From contig DHQB01000026.1 in NCBI GenBank assembly GCA_002410065.1, positions 202,114-266,113 on the forward strand: 64,000 nt of DNA, given 5' to 3'. The DNA is from Bacteroidales bacterium UBA5349. GTDB lineage: Bacteria > Bacteroidota > Bacteroidia > Bacteroidales > Tenuifilaceae. The stretch's first letter is position 1, and every line of letters starts with the position of its first letter. Under the pieces are notes generated by a model. That model searched no databases. It was not told the origin of the DNA and was given only the letters and a program-made list of their open reading frames with translations. Below, piece by piece: positions 8,658-18,400 of the stretch. The position numbers and the translations under genes were made by a program.

Positions 8658-8749
8658 ATTTCAATACCACTATGGGCTGATTTAAAGTCGGTGGCTGAGG
8701 TTCTCGAAGTACACCCTTATTTCAATTCCACTATGCCCTAATCGTAAAG
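8658..8749. CRISPR. Probable relic of a second CRISPR array (two degenerate repeats)
   Basis: Two segments, 8658-8687 and 8719-8749, share ATTTCAAT(A/T)CCACTATG (17 of 18 bases) and both end in TAAAG. They are separated by 31 unrelated bases. The form ATTTCAATTCCACTATGG...ATTAAAG resembles the 30-base repeats common in type I-B/III arrays of Bacteroidetes and is unlike the 46-base II-C repeat here. The 3' halves of the two copies have diverged, as expected in a decayed array. No cas genes of those types are nearby. Confidence 0.4.
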
Positions 8750-8847
8750 CGTTTCTGTTTAACGTTATAAGCAAGCAATATATATTGTTTTTTTTAAAAC
8801 CTCAATGGCTTGTGGTGCATGCTCACAACCTCGCAGTAAGATATAAA

Positions 8848-9501
8848 CTACTCAATAATCAAATGGTCAATAAAATTAAAGTCAACTATTTGTTTATGTG
8901 TAGCTACAAAGTTACCCTGCCCGTCAAACCAGTCCAGCAGCTGATTCCGCTGCAAATTAGTGGGTTTTGCTGATACTATTGTACCATACGACGACCATGG
9001 ATAATCCTTATAATTATCGGTAAACCCATGGTGAACTGGGTTGGAGTGAATATAAACCACAAGCTGCCTAAAGTATCTTTCGCTGTCAACCAGCTTACGG
9101 CGAAAGGGTCGTTCAAAGAGTGTTCCTCTGCGGCCGCGCTGCTTGTTTAGGCCCTGTGCGTATGCATTGAAAAGGTTGGAAAAACTTTTTGAAGCAAATT
9201 GGGCTAACTTTTCTTCCTGTTCTATCCCTGTCAGGGTCTGAAACCCTGACAGGGTTTTCCCTCCCCGATTAATTATCCCCTCAAAATCCACCTCCTCAAC
9301 CTCCTTTATCCTCACTAACAAATGAAAATGATTCCCCAGCAAACACCAGGCAAACGTATCGGCTACTGGGTTAATATGCTGTTCGTACAACCTCAGGAAA
9401 TATTCATAATTTCCAGAATTATAAAAAAGATTTATCCCATTCACACCTTTATTGTAGATGTGAAAGTAATCCCCAGGAGTTAAGTACTGAGTATTGGACA
9501 T
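8848..9501 (-). CDS. REP-associated tyrosine transposase (RAYT), second copy
   Basis: A Y1-family transposase of 217 residues from the ATG at 9501. A GTG at 9522, one base after the mqnC stop, would add seven residues. The N-terminus is PGDYFHIYNKGVNGINLF, the HUH-type motif is NHFHLLVRI (His near 58 and 60), the Tyr helix is FNAYAQGLNKQRGRRGTLF (Tyr near 114), and the distal motif YIHSNPVHHGFT is present. It is clearly diverged from the RAYT in the cas operon, so the two are not recent copies. It too has a palindrome (9226-9254) in the linker between the HUH motif and the Tyr helix. Confidence 0.9.
   Translation of the reverse strand: MSNTQYLTPGDYFHIYNKGVNGINLFYNSGNYEYFLRLYEQHINPVADTFAWCLLGNHFHLLVRIKEVEEVDFEGIINRGGKTLSGFQTLTGIEQEEKLAQFASKSFSNLFNAYAQGLNKQRGRRGTLFERPFRRKLVDSERYFRQLVVYIHSNPVHHGFTDNYKDYPWSSYGTIVSAKPTNLQRNQLLDWFDGQGNFVATHKQIVDFNFIDHLIIE
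9226..9254. repeat. Palindrome inside the second RAYT gene
   Basis: A perfect 12-base stem (9226-9237 CCCTGTCAGGGT with 9243-9254) has a 5-base loop. Each arm is itself a near-palindrome (CCCTG-T-CAGGG). It encodes the linker KTLSGFQTLTG. Sequence and structure differ from the palindrome in the other RAYT gene, but the position in the protein is equivalent. Confidence 0.85.
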
Positions 9502-9523
9502 AAATTCTATTTTTTTACTCACC

Positions 9524-10630
9524 TTACCTCAAATAAACCCCGGGCAATGCAATTTGCTCATACGCCTGGTTACGGAGTTGGGGCTCAAAACCGGCATCGA
9601 CAATAGTTCTTTGCATGCTGTACGCATCAAGCCAGTTAGTTGCACCTGCCGATGATACTACGTTCTCCTCAATCATTATTGAGCCCATATCGTCTGCCCC
9701 AGCATTTAGGCACAGCTGCGCTGCATCAACTCCAACGGTTAACCACGACGCCTGAATGTGCTTTACATTTGGCAACATAATGCGACTTAAAGCAACCATG
9801 CGTATGTGCTCATCGATTGATGTGGATGAGGTTACACCCATTTGCTCCAACTTTGTACCTTTCGACTGGTATGGCCAGCAAATAAATGCCGAAAAACCAA
9901 TTGCATTATTGGGTTTTTGGCTCTGTAAATCGCGGATTTTAACTAAATGCTCAATTCGTTCCTCAATCGTCTCAATATGCCCATACATCATGGTAGCAGT
10001 TGTTAGCAGCCCCATTTGGTGAGCCTCAGCCATAACATCGAGCCATTGCTTGGCACTTGGTTTACCTGGTGAGAGTTTTTTTCTTACCCTATCAACCAAT
10101 ATTTCGGCTCCCCCTCCGGGCAAACTCTCCAAGCCAGCGCTCCTAAGCTCATTAAGTACTTCTAGGGTTGTCATCTTCTCTAACCTAGCAATATGCGCAA
10201 TCTCGGGTGGTCCAAGGGCATGAAGCTTTACCTGAGGATATTCTTTTTTTAGAGCAGAAAAAAGATCTTTATAAAAGCCTAAACCCAGTTTTGGATGGAG
10301 CCCTCCCTGCAATAGCAACTGCTCACCCCCCATGCTCAGCATCTCGTTAATCTTAATTCTATATTCATCTAAGCTTGTAATATATACCCTATCATCGTTT
10401 AGGCCACAGTGAAAGTTGCAAAACTTGCACCCTGCAATACAAACATTGGTAATATTTACATTCCTATCGATTTGCCAAGTAACCTTATTCCCTGGGATTT
10501 GAGTTTTTCTTAGCTCGTTTGCCACAAGCATCAAATTTGCTAAAGGCGCATTACAGTAGAGGGAAACACCCTCCTGGTTTGATAAAAATTGGCCTTTAAG
10601 GGCTTTTGAATAAATATTATTTAACTCCAT
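9524..10630 (-). CDS. mqnC: Cyclic dehypoxanthinyl futalosine synthase (menaquinone, futalosine route)
   Basis: A radical SAM enzyme of 368 residues that cyclises dehypoxanthine futalosine in the alternative menaquinone pathway. The cluster motif CIAGCKFC (Cys64, Cys68, Cys71) is present. It is followed by GGEQLLLQGGLHPKLGLGFY and LHALGPPEI, typical of the MqnC/MqnE/CofH family. Synthase rather than MqnE is chosen for the motif spacing and the SLPGGGAEILVDRVRKKLSP segment. It is divergent from pdxA. A decayed copy of its last 36 codons lies about 1.1 kb downstream. Confidence 0.93.
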   Translation of the reverse strand: MELNNIYSKALKGQFLSNQEGVSLYCNAPLANLMLVANELRKTQIPGNKVTWQIDRNVNITNVCIAGCKFCNFHCGLNDDRVYITSLDEYRIKINEMLSMGGEQLLLQGGLHPKLGLGFYKDLFSALKKEYPQVKLHALGPPEIAHIARLEKMTTLEVLNELRSAGLESLPGGGAEILVDRVRKKLSPGKPSAKQWLDVMAEAHQMGLLTTATMMYGHIETIEERIEHLVKIRDLQSQKPNNAIGFSAFICWPYQSKGTKLEQMGVTSSTSIDEHIRMVALSRIMLPNVKHIQASWLTVGVDAAQLCLNAGADDMGSIMIEENVVSSAGATNWLDAYSMQRTIVDAGFEPQLRNQAYEQIALPGVYLR

Positions 10631-10736
10631 ATTTTAATTGCAAAAATCACACAAAGGTAAAAAAACGTTACCATTAGCCCCAACCAATGCCAAACAAACT
10701 TTTGGCGTAACCTATTTAAACTTAACGCCAATTTAC

Positions 10737-10744
10737 TATCTTTG
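10737..10744 (+). promoter_or_regulatory. Likely -7 box of the pdxA promoter
   Basis: TATCTTTG matches TAnnTTTG and lies 61 bases before the pdxA ATG. The -33 element is weak (TTTA at 10715-10718). Confidence 0.45.
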
Positions 10745-10804
10745 CCTGTTTAACAATGAGCATAATAGCAGATTTAACCCCTGTACATAATAACTCAATA
10801 ACAA

Positions 10805-11851
10805 ATGATTGACAATAAGGTTGTTGTAGGCATAACCCAAGGCGATATAAATAGCATAAGCTACGAGGTGATTATTAAAACACTATCGGATACCCGAATT
10901 AACGAAATTTGCATACCTGTGGTTTACGGTTCACCTAAAGTGGCAGCATACCATCGCAAGGCTATTAACTTTGAGAACTTTAACTTTACCCAGATTAAGG
11001 ATGTTAGTGAGATAAATACCAAACGATCGAACATCATAAACTGCATGGACGATAACGTTAGGGTAGAACTGGGCAAAAGCACAGAGTTTGGCGGCGAGGG
11101 TTCAATAAAATCGATAGAAGCTGCCATAGCCGACCTGAAAAAAGGGAGAATTGATGTTCTAATCACTTCGCCTATTAGCAAGCAAAATGTAAAGCTGGCT
11201 AATTTTCAATTTCCTGGGCACACGGAATACTTGGCAAACTCCTTCGGTGCAAGTGAAGTGCTTATGCTTTTGGTAAGCGATTTAATGAGAGTTGGCGTGG
11301 TTACAGGCCATATCCCCATATCAGAAGTATCAAAAAGCATTACTCAGGAACTTATCATAAAAAAACTTAGGCTACTAAACACTAGCCTATTAAAGGATTT
11401 TGGCATTAGAAGCCCCCGCATTGCAGTACTTGGTCTTAACCCTCATGCAGGCGATGGAGGCGTTTTGGGTAAAGAGGAACAAGATATTATTATCCCAGCC
11501 ATTAAGCAGGCTAATAGCGAGGATATTCTTGCACTTGGTCCATACTCCTCCGATGGCTTTTTTGGCTCGGAGAGTTTTATGCGATTCGATGCCATTCTGG
11601 CAATGTATCACGATCAGGGACTAACACCATTTAAGGCGCTCTCATTCGAAAACGGAGTTAACTTTACGGCTGGCCTTCCCATTGTAAGAACATCGCCCGC
11701 ACACGGTACTGCATTCGAAATTACTGGACAGGGTATCGCATCCGAAAACTCGTTTCGAAATGCCCTATTCCTTGCGCTCGATATTTTCAAAAACAGGCAA
11801 ACCTATGCCGAGCTAACCAAAGATCCGCTTAAAATTTCGAAACAAGAGTAA
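10805..11851 (+). CDS. pdxA: 4-hydroxythreonine-4-phosphate dehydrogenase
   Basis: A 348-residue dehydrogenase of the DXP-dependent pyridoxal phosphate pathway. It oxidises and decarboxylates 4-phosphohydroxy-L-threonine. The family landmarks are FPGHTEYLANSFG (metal-binding His), MRVGVVTGHIPISEVSK, GLNPHAGDGG and AMYHDQGLTPFKAL, followed by VRTSPAHGTAFEITGQG. The usual GDPAGIGPE near the N-terminus is replaced by GDINSISYEV, a variant I associate with Bacteroidetes. ruvA starts 18 bases after its stop, so pdxA-ruvA-sprA may be one operon. Confidence 0.93.
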   Translation: MIDNKVVVGITQGDINSISYEVIIKTLSDTRINEICIPVVYGSPKVAAYHRKAINFENFNFTQIKDVSEINTKRSNIINCMDDNVRVELGKSTEFGGEGSIKSIEAAIADLKKGRIDVLITSPISKQNVKLANFQFPGHTEYLANSFGASEVLMLLVSDLMRVGVVTGHIPISEVSKSITQELIIKKLRLLNTSLLKDFGIRSPRIAVLGLNPHAGDGGVLGKEEQDIIIPAIKQANSEDILALGPYSSDGFFGSESFMRFDAILAMYHDQGLTPFKALSFENGVNFTAGLPIVRTSPAHGTAFEITGQGIASENSFRNALFLALDIFKNRQTYAELTKDPLKISKQE

Positions 11852-11869
11852 CTTTTAAAACCTTAAACT

Positions 11870-12451
11870 ATGTACGAATTTATTAGCGGAAACTTAGCCG
11901 ACCTAACGCCAGCGTATGCTGTTATTGAAACCGTTGGTATTGGTTATCAAATAAATATATCGCTCAATACATTTGCACAACTCGAGGGAAAAAGGGAGGC
12001 AACGTTATACCTTCATCTCGTAGTGAGGGATGATGCACATTTGCTATTCGGATTCTCAAGCAAAGAAGAACGTGAACTTTTTCGGAATTTAATAAGCGTT
12101 TCGGGGGTAGGTGCAAATACGGCTCGCATAATTTTATCGTCGCTCGCACCAACAGAAATAATTCAGGCAATTGCCCAAGGCGATGTTAATATGCTTAAAC
12201 AGGTTAAGGGCATTGGGTTAAAAACAGCCCAGCGCATTGTTATTGACTTAAAGGATAAAATTGCAAAGGGAAGCAGCGAACTAGATATTTTTGCTTCAGC
12301 AAACAATACCATCCACCAGGAAGCGTTATCTGCATTAGTTATGTTAGGTTTTTCTAAAACTGTTGCCGAAAAAACTATTAACCAAATTCTGAAGAGTAAC
12401 CCTAGCCAAACAGTAGAGGGAATTGTTAAGAATGCGTTAAAAGGTTTATAG
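11870..12451 (+). CDS. ruvA: Holliday junction DNA helicase subunit RuvA
   Basis: A 193-residue Holliday-junction-binding subunit that works with RuvB in branch migration. The N-terminal OB domain (MYEFISGNLADLTPAYAVIE), the double helix-hairpin-helix region (LISVSGVGANTARIILS, then VKGIGLKTAQRIVIDLKDK) and the small C-terminal domain that contacts RuvB (ALVMLGFSKTVAEKTI) are in the usual order. The length is normal. sprA begins 26 bases after the stop, the usual order in gliding and type IX secreting Bacteroidetes. Confidence 0.96.
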   Translation: MYEFISGNLADLTPAYAVIETVGIGYQINISLNTFAQLEGKREATLYLHLVVRDDAHLLFGFSSKEERELFRNLISVSGVGANTARIILSSLAPTEIIQAIAQGDVNMLKQVKGIGLKTAQRIVIDLKDKIAKGSSELDIFASANNTIHQEALSALVMLGFSKTVAEKTINQILKSNPSQTVEGIVKNALKGL

Positions 12452-12477
12452 CACCGTAATTTATTAATGTTTTTACC

Positions 12478-15400
12478 TTGAGATACTCTGAAAGTTCACT
12501 CATAAAAGGTTTACTAAACCTTCCGATTATTCCTCTTGGTTTGCTATTGCTTTTCACTGCTACAGTTAAGGCTAATAGCTTTGCAACAGGCAATATTGCC
12601 TGTTATACTGAAATTCTTACCCCAGATACAACCACTTTACCCTTTCCAATACCAGGCAACGAAGATTTACAGGAGAATTCTCCGCTTTTCATGTCGTCAC
12701 CACAGAATATCACCACCGAGGTTACATACGATCCGGTAACTAAGCAGTACACAATTTACTATAAGGTGGGGAACGTGAACATTCGCACACCAAAGGTAAT
12801 GAGCGAAAGCGAGTATCGCGAGTTTCAGTTTGAACAATCGATGCGCAACTACTGGCAACAAAGGCAAAGGGGCGAAACGGGCTCACGTGGCTCAGGTATA
12901 TTACCAAGATTACAGGTTGGCGGCGAAACTTTTGATCGTATTTTTGGGAGCAATGTTATTGAGATTATCCCGCAGGGATCGGCTGAGCTTATTTTTGGCA
13001 TTACCAGTTCAGATACCCAAAACCCCCAAATATCTGAAGACTTAAGGAAGAATACCACCTTCGACTTTCAGTCGAAAATACAGATGAACGTTAGCGGTAC
13101 TGTGGGCGAAAAGTTGCGCATGGAGGTAAATTACAACACCGAGGCCACCTTTGATTTTGAGAATAACGTTAAGCTCGAGTACACCGGTTTTGAGGATGAA
13201 ATAATCCAAAAAATTGAGGCAGGTAACGTATCACTACCCCTACCGGGCACTCTAATCACAGGCAGTCATAGCCTTTTTGGTTTAAAAACTCAGCTCAGAT
13301 TCGGACGGTTAACCGTAACCAGTATCTTCTCAAAACAGAATAGCCAAAGTCAGGTGATGGAGGTTCGGGGCGGAGCACAATCCAAAGAATTTGATATACA
13401 AGCCGATGCATACGAAGCCAATAAGCACTTTTTCCTGTCGCACTACTTCCGCGATACATACAACCAATCACTGGAAAACCTGCCTATCATAAATAGTGGA
13501 GTAAGCATTACCCGCATTGAGGTGTGGATGACCAACAAGCGAAACGATTTTGAGGAGACAAGGGATGTGATTGCCTTTCATGATCTGGGTGAAAATCAGC
13601 AAAATATTAATGCAAGTCATCTTTTTGATCAGCTAATAGGTGGTTACAACCAAAGCCCTGGCAACGCGGTAAACAATTTATACGCCCAAATGACTGGCTC
13701 ATACAGTGGTATTAGAAATATATCCAATGCAACACAAATACTTTCTGGTTTAGCAAACTTTAGCGGAGGGGTTGATTATGCAAAGTTGAGTAACGCCCGA
13801 AGACTTAGTAAATCCGAGTACACACTCAACGCTCAGCTAGGATATATCTCCATAAACACCTCGCTAAATGGCGATGAGATTCTTGCCGTAGCCTATGAGT
13901 ACACCCTAGGCGGAAAAACCTACCAAGTGGGCGAATTCTCTACCGATGGAATAACCTCGCCCAGTGCGCTAATCGTAAAGTTACTAAAGGGTACAAACCT
14001 ATCGCCCCGACTCCCAACATGGGATTTGATGATGAAGAATATCTACTCCATGAACTCATATCAGATTGATAAAACCGACTTTAACCTAAATATTCTTTTC
14101 CAAAACGATCAAACAGGCACTTCAATCAATTACCTTCCAGAGGGAAATGTTGCCAATAAACCTCTCCTATCGGTTCTGAACCTCGATAACCTAAACTCCA
14201 ATCTCGATCCAGGTTCCGATGGTATGTTCGACTTTATTGAGGGCATTACAATCAATGCATCCAACGGTCGAATAATTTTTCCTGTACTTGAGCCATTTGG
14301 TAAGGATTTGGCCAAAAAAATTGGCGATCCCAACTTGGTTGAACGATACGTTTACCAAGAGCTATACGACTCTACACAAACTAAAGCCCGGCAGATGGCT
14401 GAGAAGAATAAGTTTAGCATAACCGGAACCTACCAATCCTCTTCGAGCTCCGAGATATCGCTAAATGCAGTCAATGTACCTCGAGGCTCAGTTGTGGTTA
14501 CCGCTGGGGGGGCTAAACTTGTGGAGGGCTCCGACTATACTGTGGACTACATTATGGGAACTGTTAAGATTGTGAATTTTTCAATTTTGGAGTCGAACAC
14601 TCCAATACAGATCTCGCTCGAAAGCCAGGATATGTTTAATCTCCAATCAAAAACGCTGGTAGGTTCACACTTCGATTATAAATTCTCCGATAAATTCAAC
14701 GTAGGTGCCACCGTTCTTAACTTAACTGAACGTCCATTAACCCAAAAACTTAGCTATGGCAACGAGGCGATTAGCAACACTATTTGGGGATTGAACACCT
14801 CTTACCAAACAGAGTCGAGTTTTCTGACGAAGGCTGTTGACTTTTTACCCTTTATCGAAACGAAAGAAAAGTCCACCATTACGGTTGATGCAGAATTTGC
14901 CCATTTTATTCCTGGCCATTCAAGGGTAGTTGGTAAAGGCGGTACTGTTTACATCGACGATTTTGAGGGAAGCAAAACATCTATTGATCTTCGCTCATGG
15001 TATGCTTGGTCAATAGCCAGTGCACCACAACATCAACCCAGTTTATTTCCCAATGCACACCTGTCAAACGATCTTCAATACGGTTTTGATAGAGCGTTAT
15101 TGGCATGGTATACCATCGATCCTCTATTCTTACGCAACAACTCACTTACCCCTGGCCATATCCGTCGCGATCCGGAAAGTCAGAGTAGCCATTTTGTGCG
15201 GGAAATATATGAACGAGAAATTTTCCCAAACCGGAATACACCCCAGGGAATGCCAACCAATATCCCCGTGCTAAACCTTGCATACTATCCTAACGAAAGA
15301 GGGCCCTACAACTTTAATTCAACTGATATAAATGCAGATGGTTTCTTTCAAAACCCTGAGCAGATGTGGGCTGGTATTACCCGTCCGATAACATCACCCG

Positions 15401-18400
15401 ACTTTGAAACGGCAAATATCGAGTACATCGAATTCTGGTTAATGGATCCTTTTGTTTACGATTCGCTTCATGTTGGTGGAGATCTTTACATTAACCTTGG
15501 CGAAATATCGGAAGATGTACTAAAGGATGGAAAAAGGGCATTCGAGAGCGGGCTACCCACATCAGAGGTTATTACAAACGTAGATACTACTGCATGGGGC
15601 AGAGTTCCAACAGTGCTATCGCTGGATAACGTGTTTGATACCGATCCAAACACCCGGCGCTTTCAGGACATAGGACTTGATGGCTTACGCGATGTTGATG
15701 AGCAATCGTATTTTGCTGCTTACCTTGAAGCTTTAAAGATCCAGTTTGGAGAATCATCACAGGTGTACATTGATGCATTAAAAGATCCATCGAACGATAA
15801 CTTTAGGTACTACCAATCGAGCATCTACGATTCAAACGAAACAGGGATTCTCGACCGGTATAAACGGTTTAACAAAGCCGAGGGGAACGCAACCCCCGAC
15901 GGAAAGCCTACACCTGATGGGATTGTTGAATCGTATACAACCTCAAGCGGAAACAAACCCGATGGCGAGGACATAAATACCGATACAAACCTAAACGAGG
16001 ATGAGATGTACTTCCAGTATCGCGTATCGCTTAGACCACAAGATTTTGAGGTTGGGTCTAACTTTATAACCGATAAAGTTACCTATAAAGCAAAACTTGC
16101 TAACGGAAATCGATCGGAGGTTAACTGGTACCAGTTTAAGGTTCCCATTAACGAGTACGAAGGAAATTTCGGAGGGATTCAAGATTTTAAATCGGTTCGC
16201 TTTATAAGACTGTTCCTAAAAGATTTCTCTGATACCATCATACTAAGGTTTGCAACCCTTGAACTTGTTCGTGGCGAATGGCGAAAGTACAATCGCTCCC
16301 TAATTCAAGGACAAGAAGGTATGCCCGTATCCGATATGCCCGACGGAAACTTTGAGGTTTCGGTTGTAAACATTGAAGAGAACAACACACGTACACCTGT
16401 CAACTATGTTCTCCCCCCTGGAGTAGATAGAGTTATTGACCCAAGTCAACCCCAGCTAACGGAGCTTAATGAGCAATCGATGGAGATTAAGGTTACCGAC
16501 CTCGCCGATGGCGATGCTAGAGCCGTATTTAAGAGCGTTAGTGTCGATATCCGTCAGTATCGAAGAATGATGATGGACGTTCACGCTGAAGAGATACTTG
16601 GATATCCACTTAGGGATGAAGAACTTTCGGTATTCATAAGACTAGGTACCGATTATAGCAACAACTTCTACGAATACGAAATACCGCTTGTACTAACGCC
16701 CCCAGGACGATACTCCAACAAAGAGAGCCAAAGAAAAATTGTTTGGCCAAAAGAAAACGTAATGGACATCGATCTGGAGCTGTTCACTAACGTTAAACTC
16801 CAGCGTAACGATGAAATGCGCAAAGCAGGTTCGCTTATTACCTACAGCACAGTATATACAGTAGAAGACGGAAACCGAAAGGTAAGGGTAAGCGGAAACC
16901 CATCCCTAAGCAATGTAAGAGTACTTATGATTGGTGTTAGAAACCCCAAAGGCAGCAGCAATCCCAATGATGACGGATATGCAAAAGCGGGTATTATATG
17001 GGTAAACGAACTTAGGCTTTCCCAATCGGACAGTAAGGGTGGCTGGGCGGCCAATGCCCGTGTAGCTGCTAAACTAGCCGATTTGGGTATGGTTACCATT
17101 GCAGGAACAACCATTAAGCCAGGCTTTGGTTCGATAGAGAAAAAAGTTAACGATCGTAGCCTTGAGGATTTCTATCAGTACGACCTAAATACAACCATTC
17201 AACTTGGCCGATTCTTCCCAAAAGAGTCGGGCGTTAATATTCCCTTATTCGTTGGCTTTTCCGAGTCGTTTGCAAACCCTGAGTACAATCCGCTTGACCC
17301 AGATATTACGCTTAAACAATCAATAGAAAGAGCAACAAGCAGAGCAGAGCGTGATACTATTAAAAAAATATCGCAGGATTATACGCGAAGAAAGAGCATT
17401 AACCTAACCAACGTTAGAATTAACAAAGCCGATAGTAAACCAAAGGTATATAGTATATCAAACTTTGCAGTTAGCTACGCATATAACGAACAACTCTCAC
17501 GAAACATTACCACTGAAGAACGTTTACAGCGAAATGTAAGGGGTGGATTAACATACACATACAGCACCAAACCCAAAAGTGTTATACCCCTCAAGAGTGT
17601 AAAAGCAAAATGGCTGTCGAACCCATACCTTAGAATTATTAAGGATTTCAACTTTAACTATATGCCCAACCAGTTCTCCTTTAGAACTGAACTGAACCGA
17701 ACCTATTTTGAACAGCAACTCCGTAATATCAATAATCCCGACTTTAATCTATTGCCTACCTACTCCAAGGATTTTCATTGGGACAGGGTTTACTCCCTAA
17801 ACTGGGACATTAGCCAAGCCATAAAGTTCGATTTTAATGCCAATAACCAAGCACGCATCGATGAGCCTGAGGGCATTGTAAATAGAACGAAAGCACCTGA
17901 ATTGTACGAACAGTGGCGTGATTCTGTTTGGACCAACCTTAAGAATTTTGGTCGAAACACAAACTATAATCATCAATTTAATCTATCGTACAATATACCT
18001 ATAAATAAGCTGCCACCTTTTAACTGGGTAACAGCATCGGCACGATATACCGGCAGTTTTAACTGGCAAGCTGGGCCTATTCTGCCCGATACAAGTCGTT
18101 TCGATCCGGGAAACACTATACAGAATGCCAATACAATACAGCTAACCTCGCAGCTTAACCTAACCTCACTTTACAACAAGAGCAAGTGGCTAAAAGGGAT
18201 TAACCAGAAGTTTGACCAACGGGCAAGAGGGGTTGCAGCAAAAAAGACCTTTAAAACCGTTACCTATGAACAAACTGGGGTAAGGCTACGTCCAAACTTT
18301 GCTCGCTCAATAACACACAACCTTAAAACAGAAGATGTTAAGGTTAAGGCGTATGATGCCGAGGGCAAAGAGATTGAATTTGAACTTAGCGTGCGCACCG

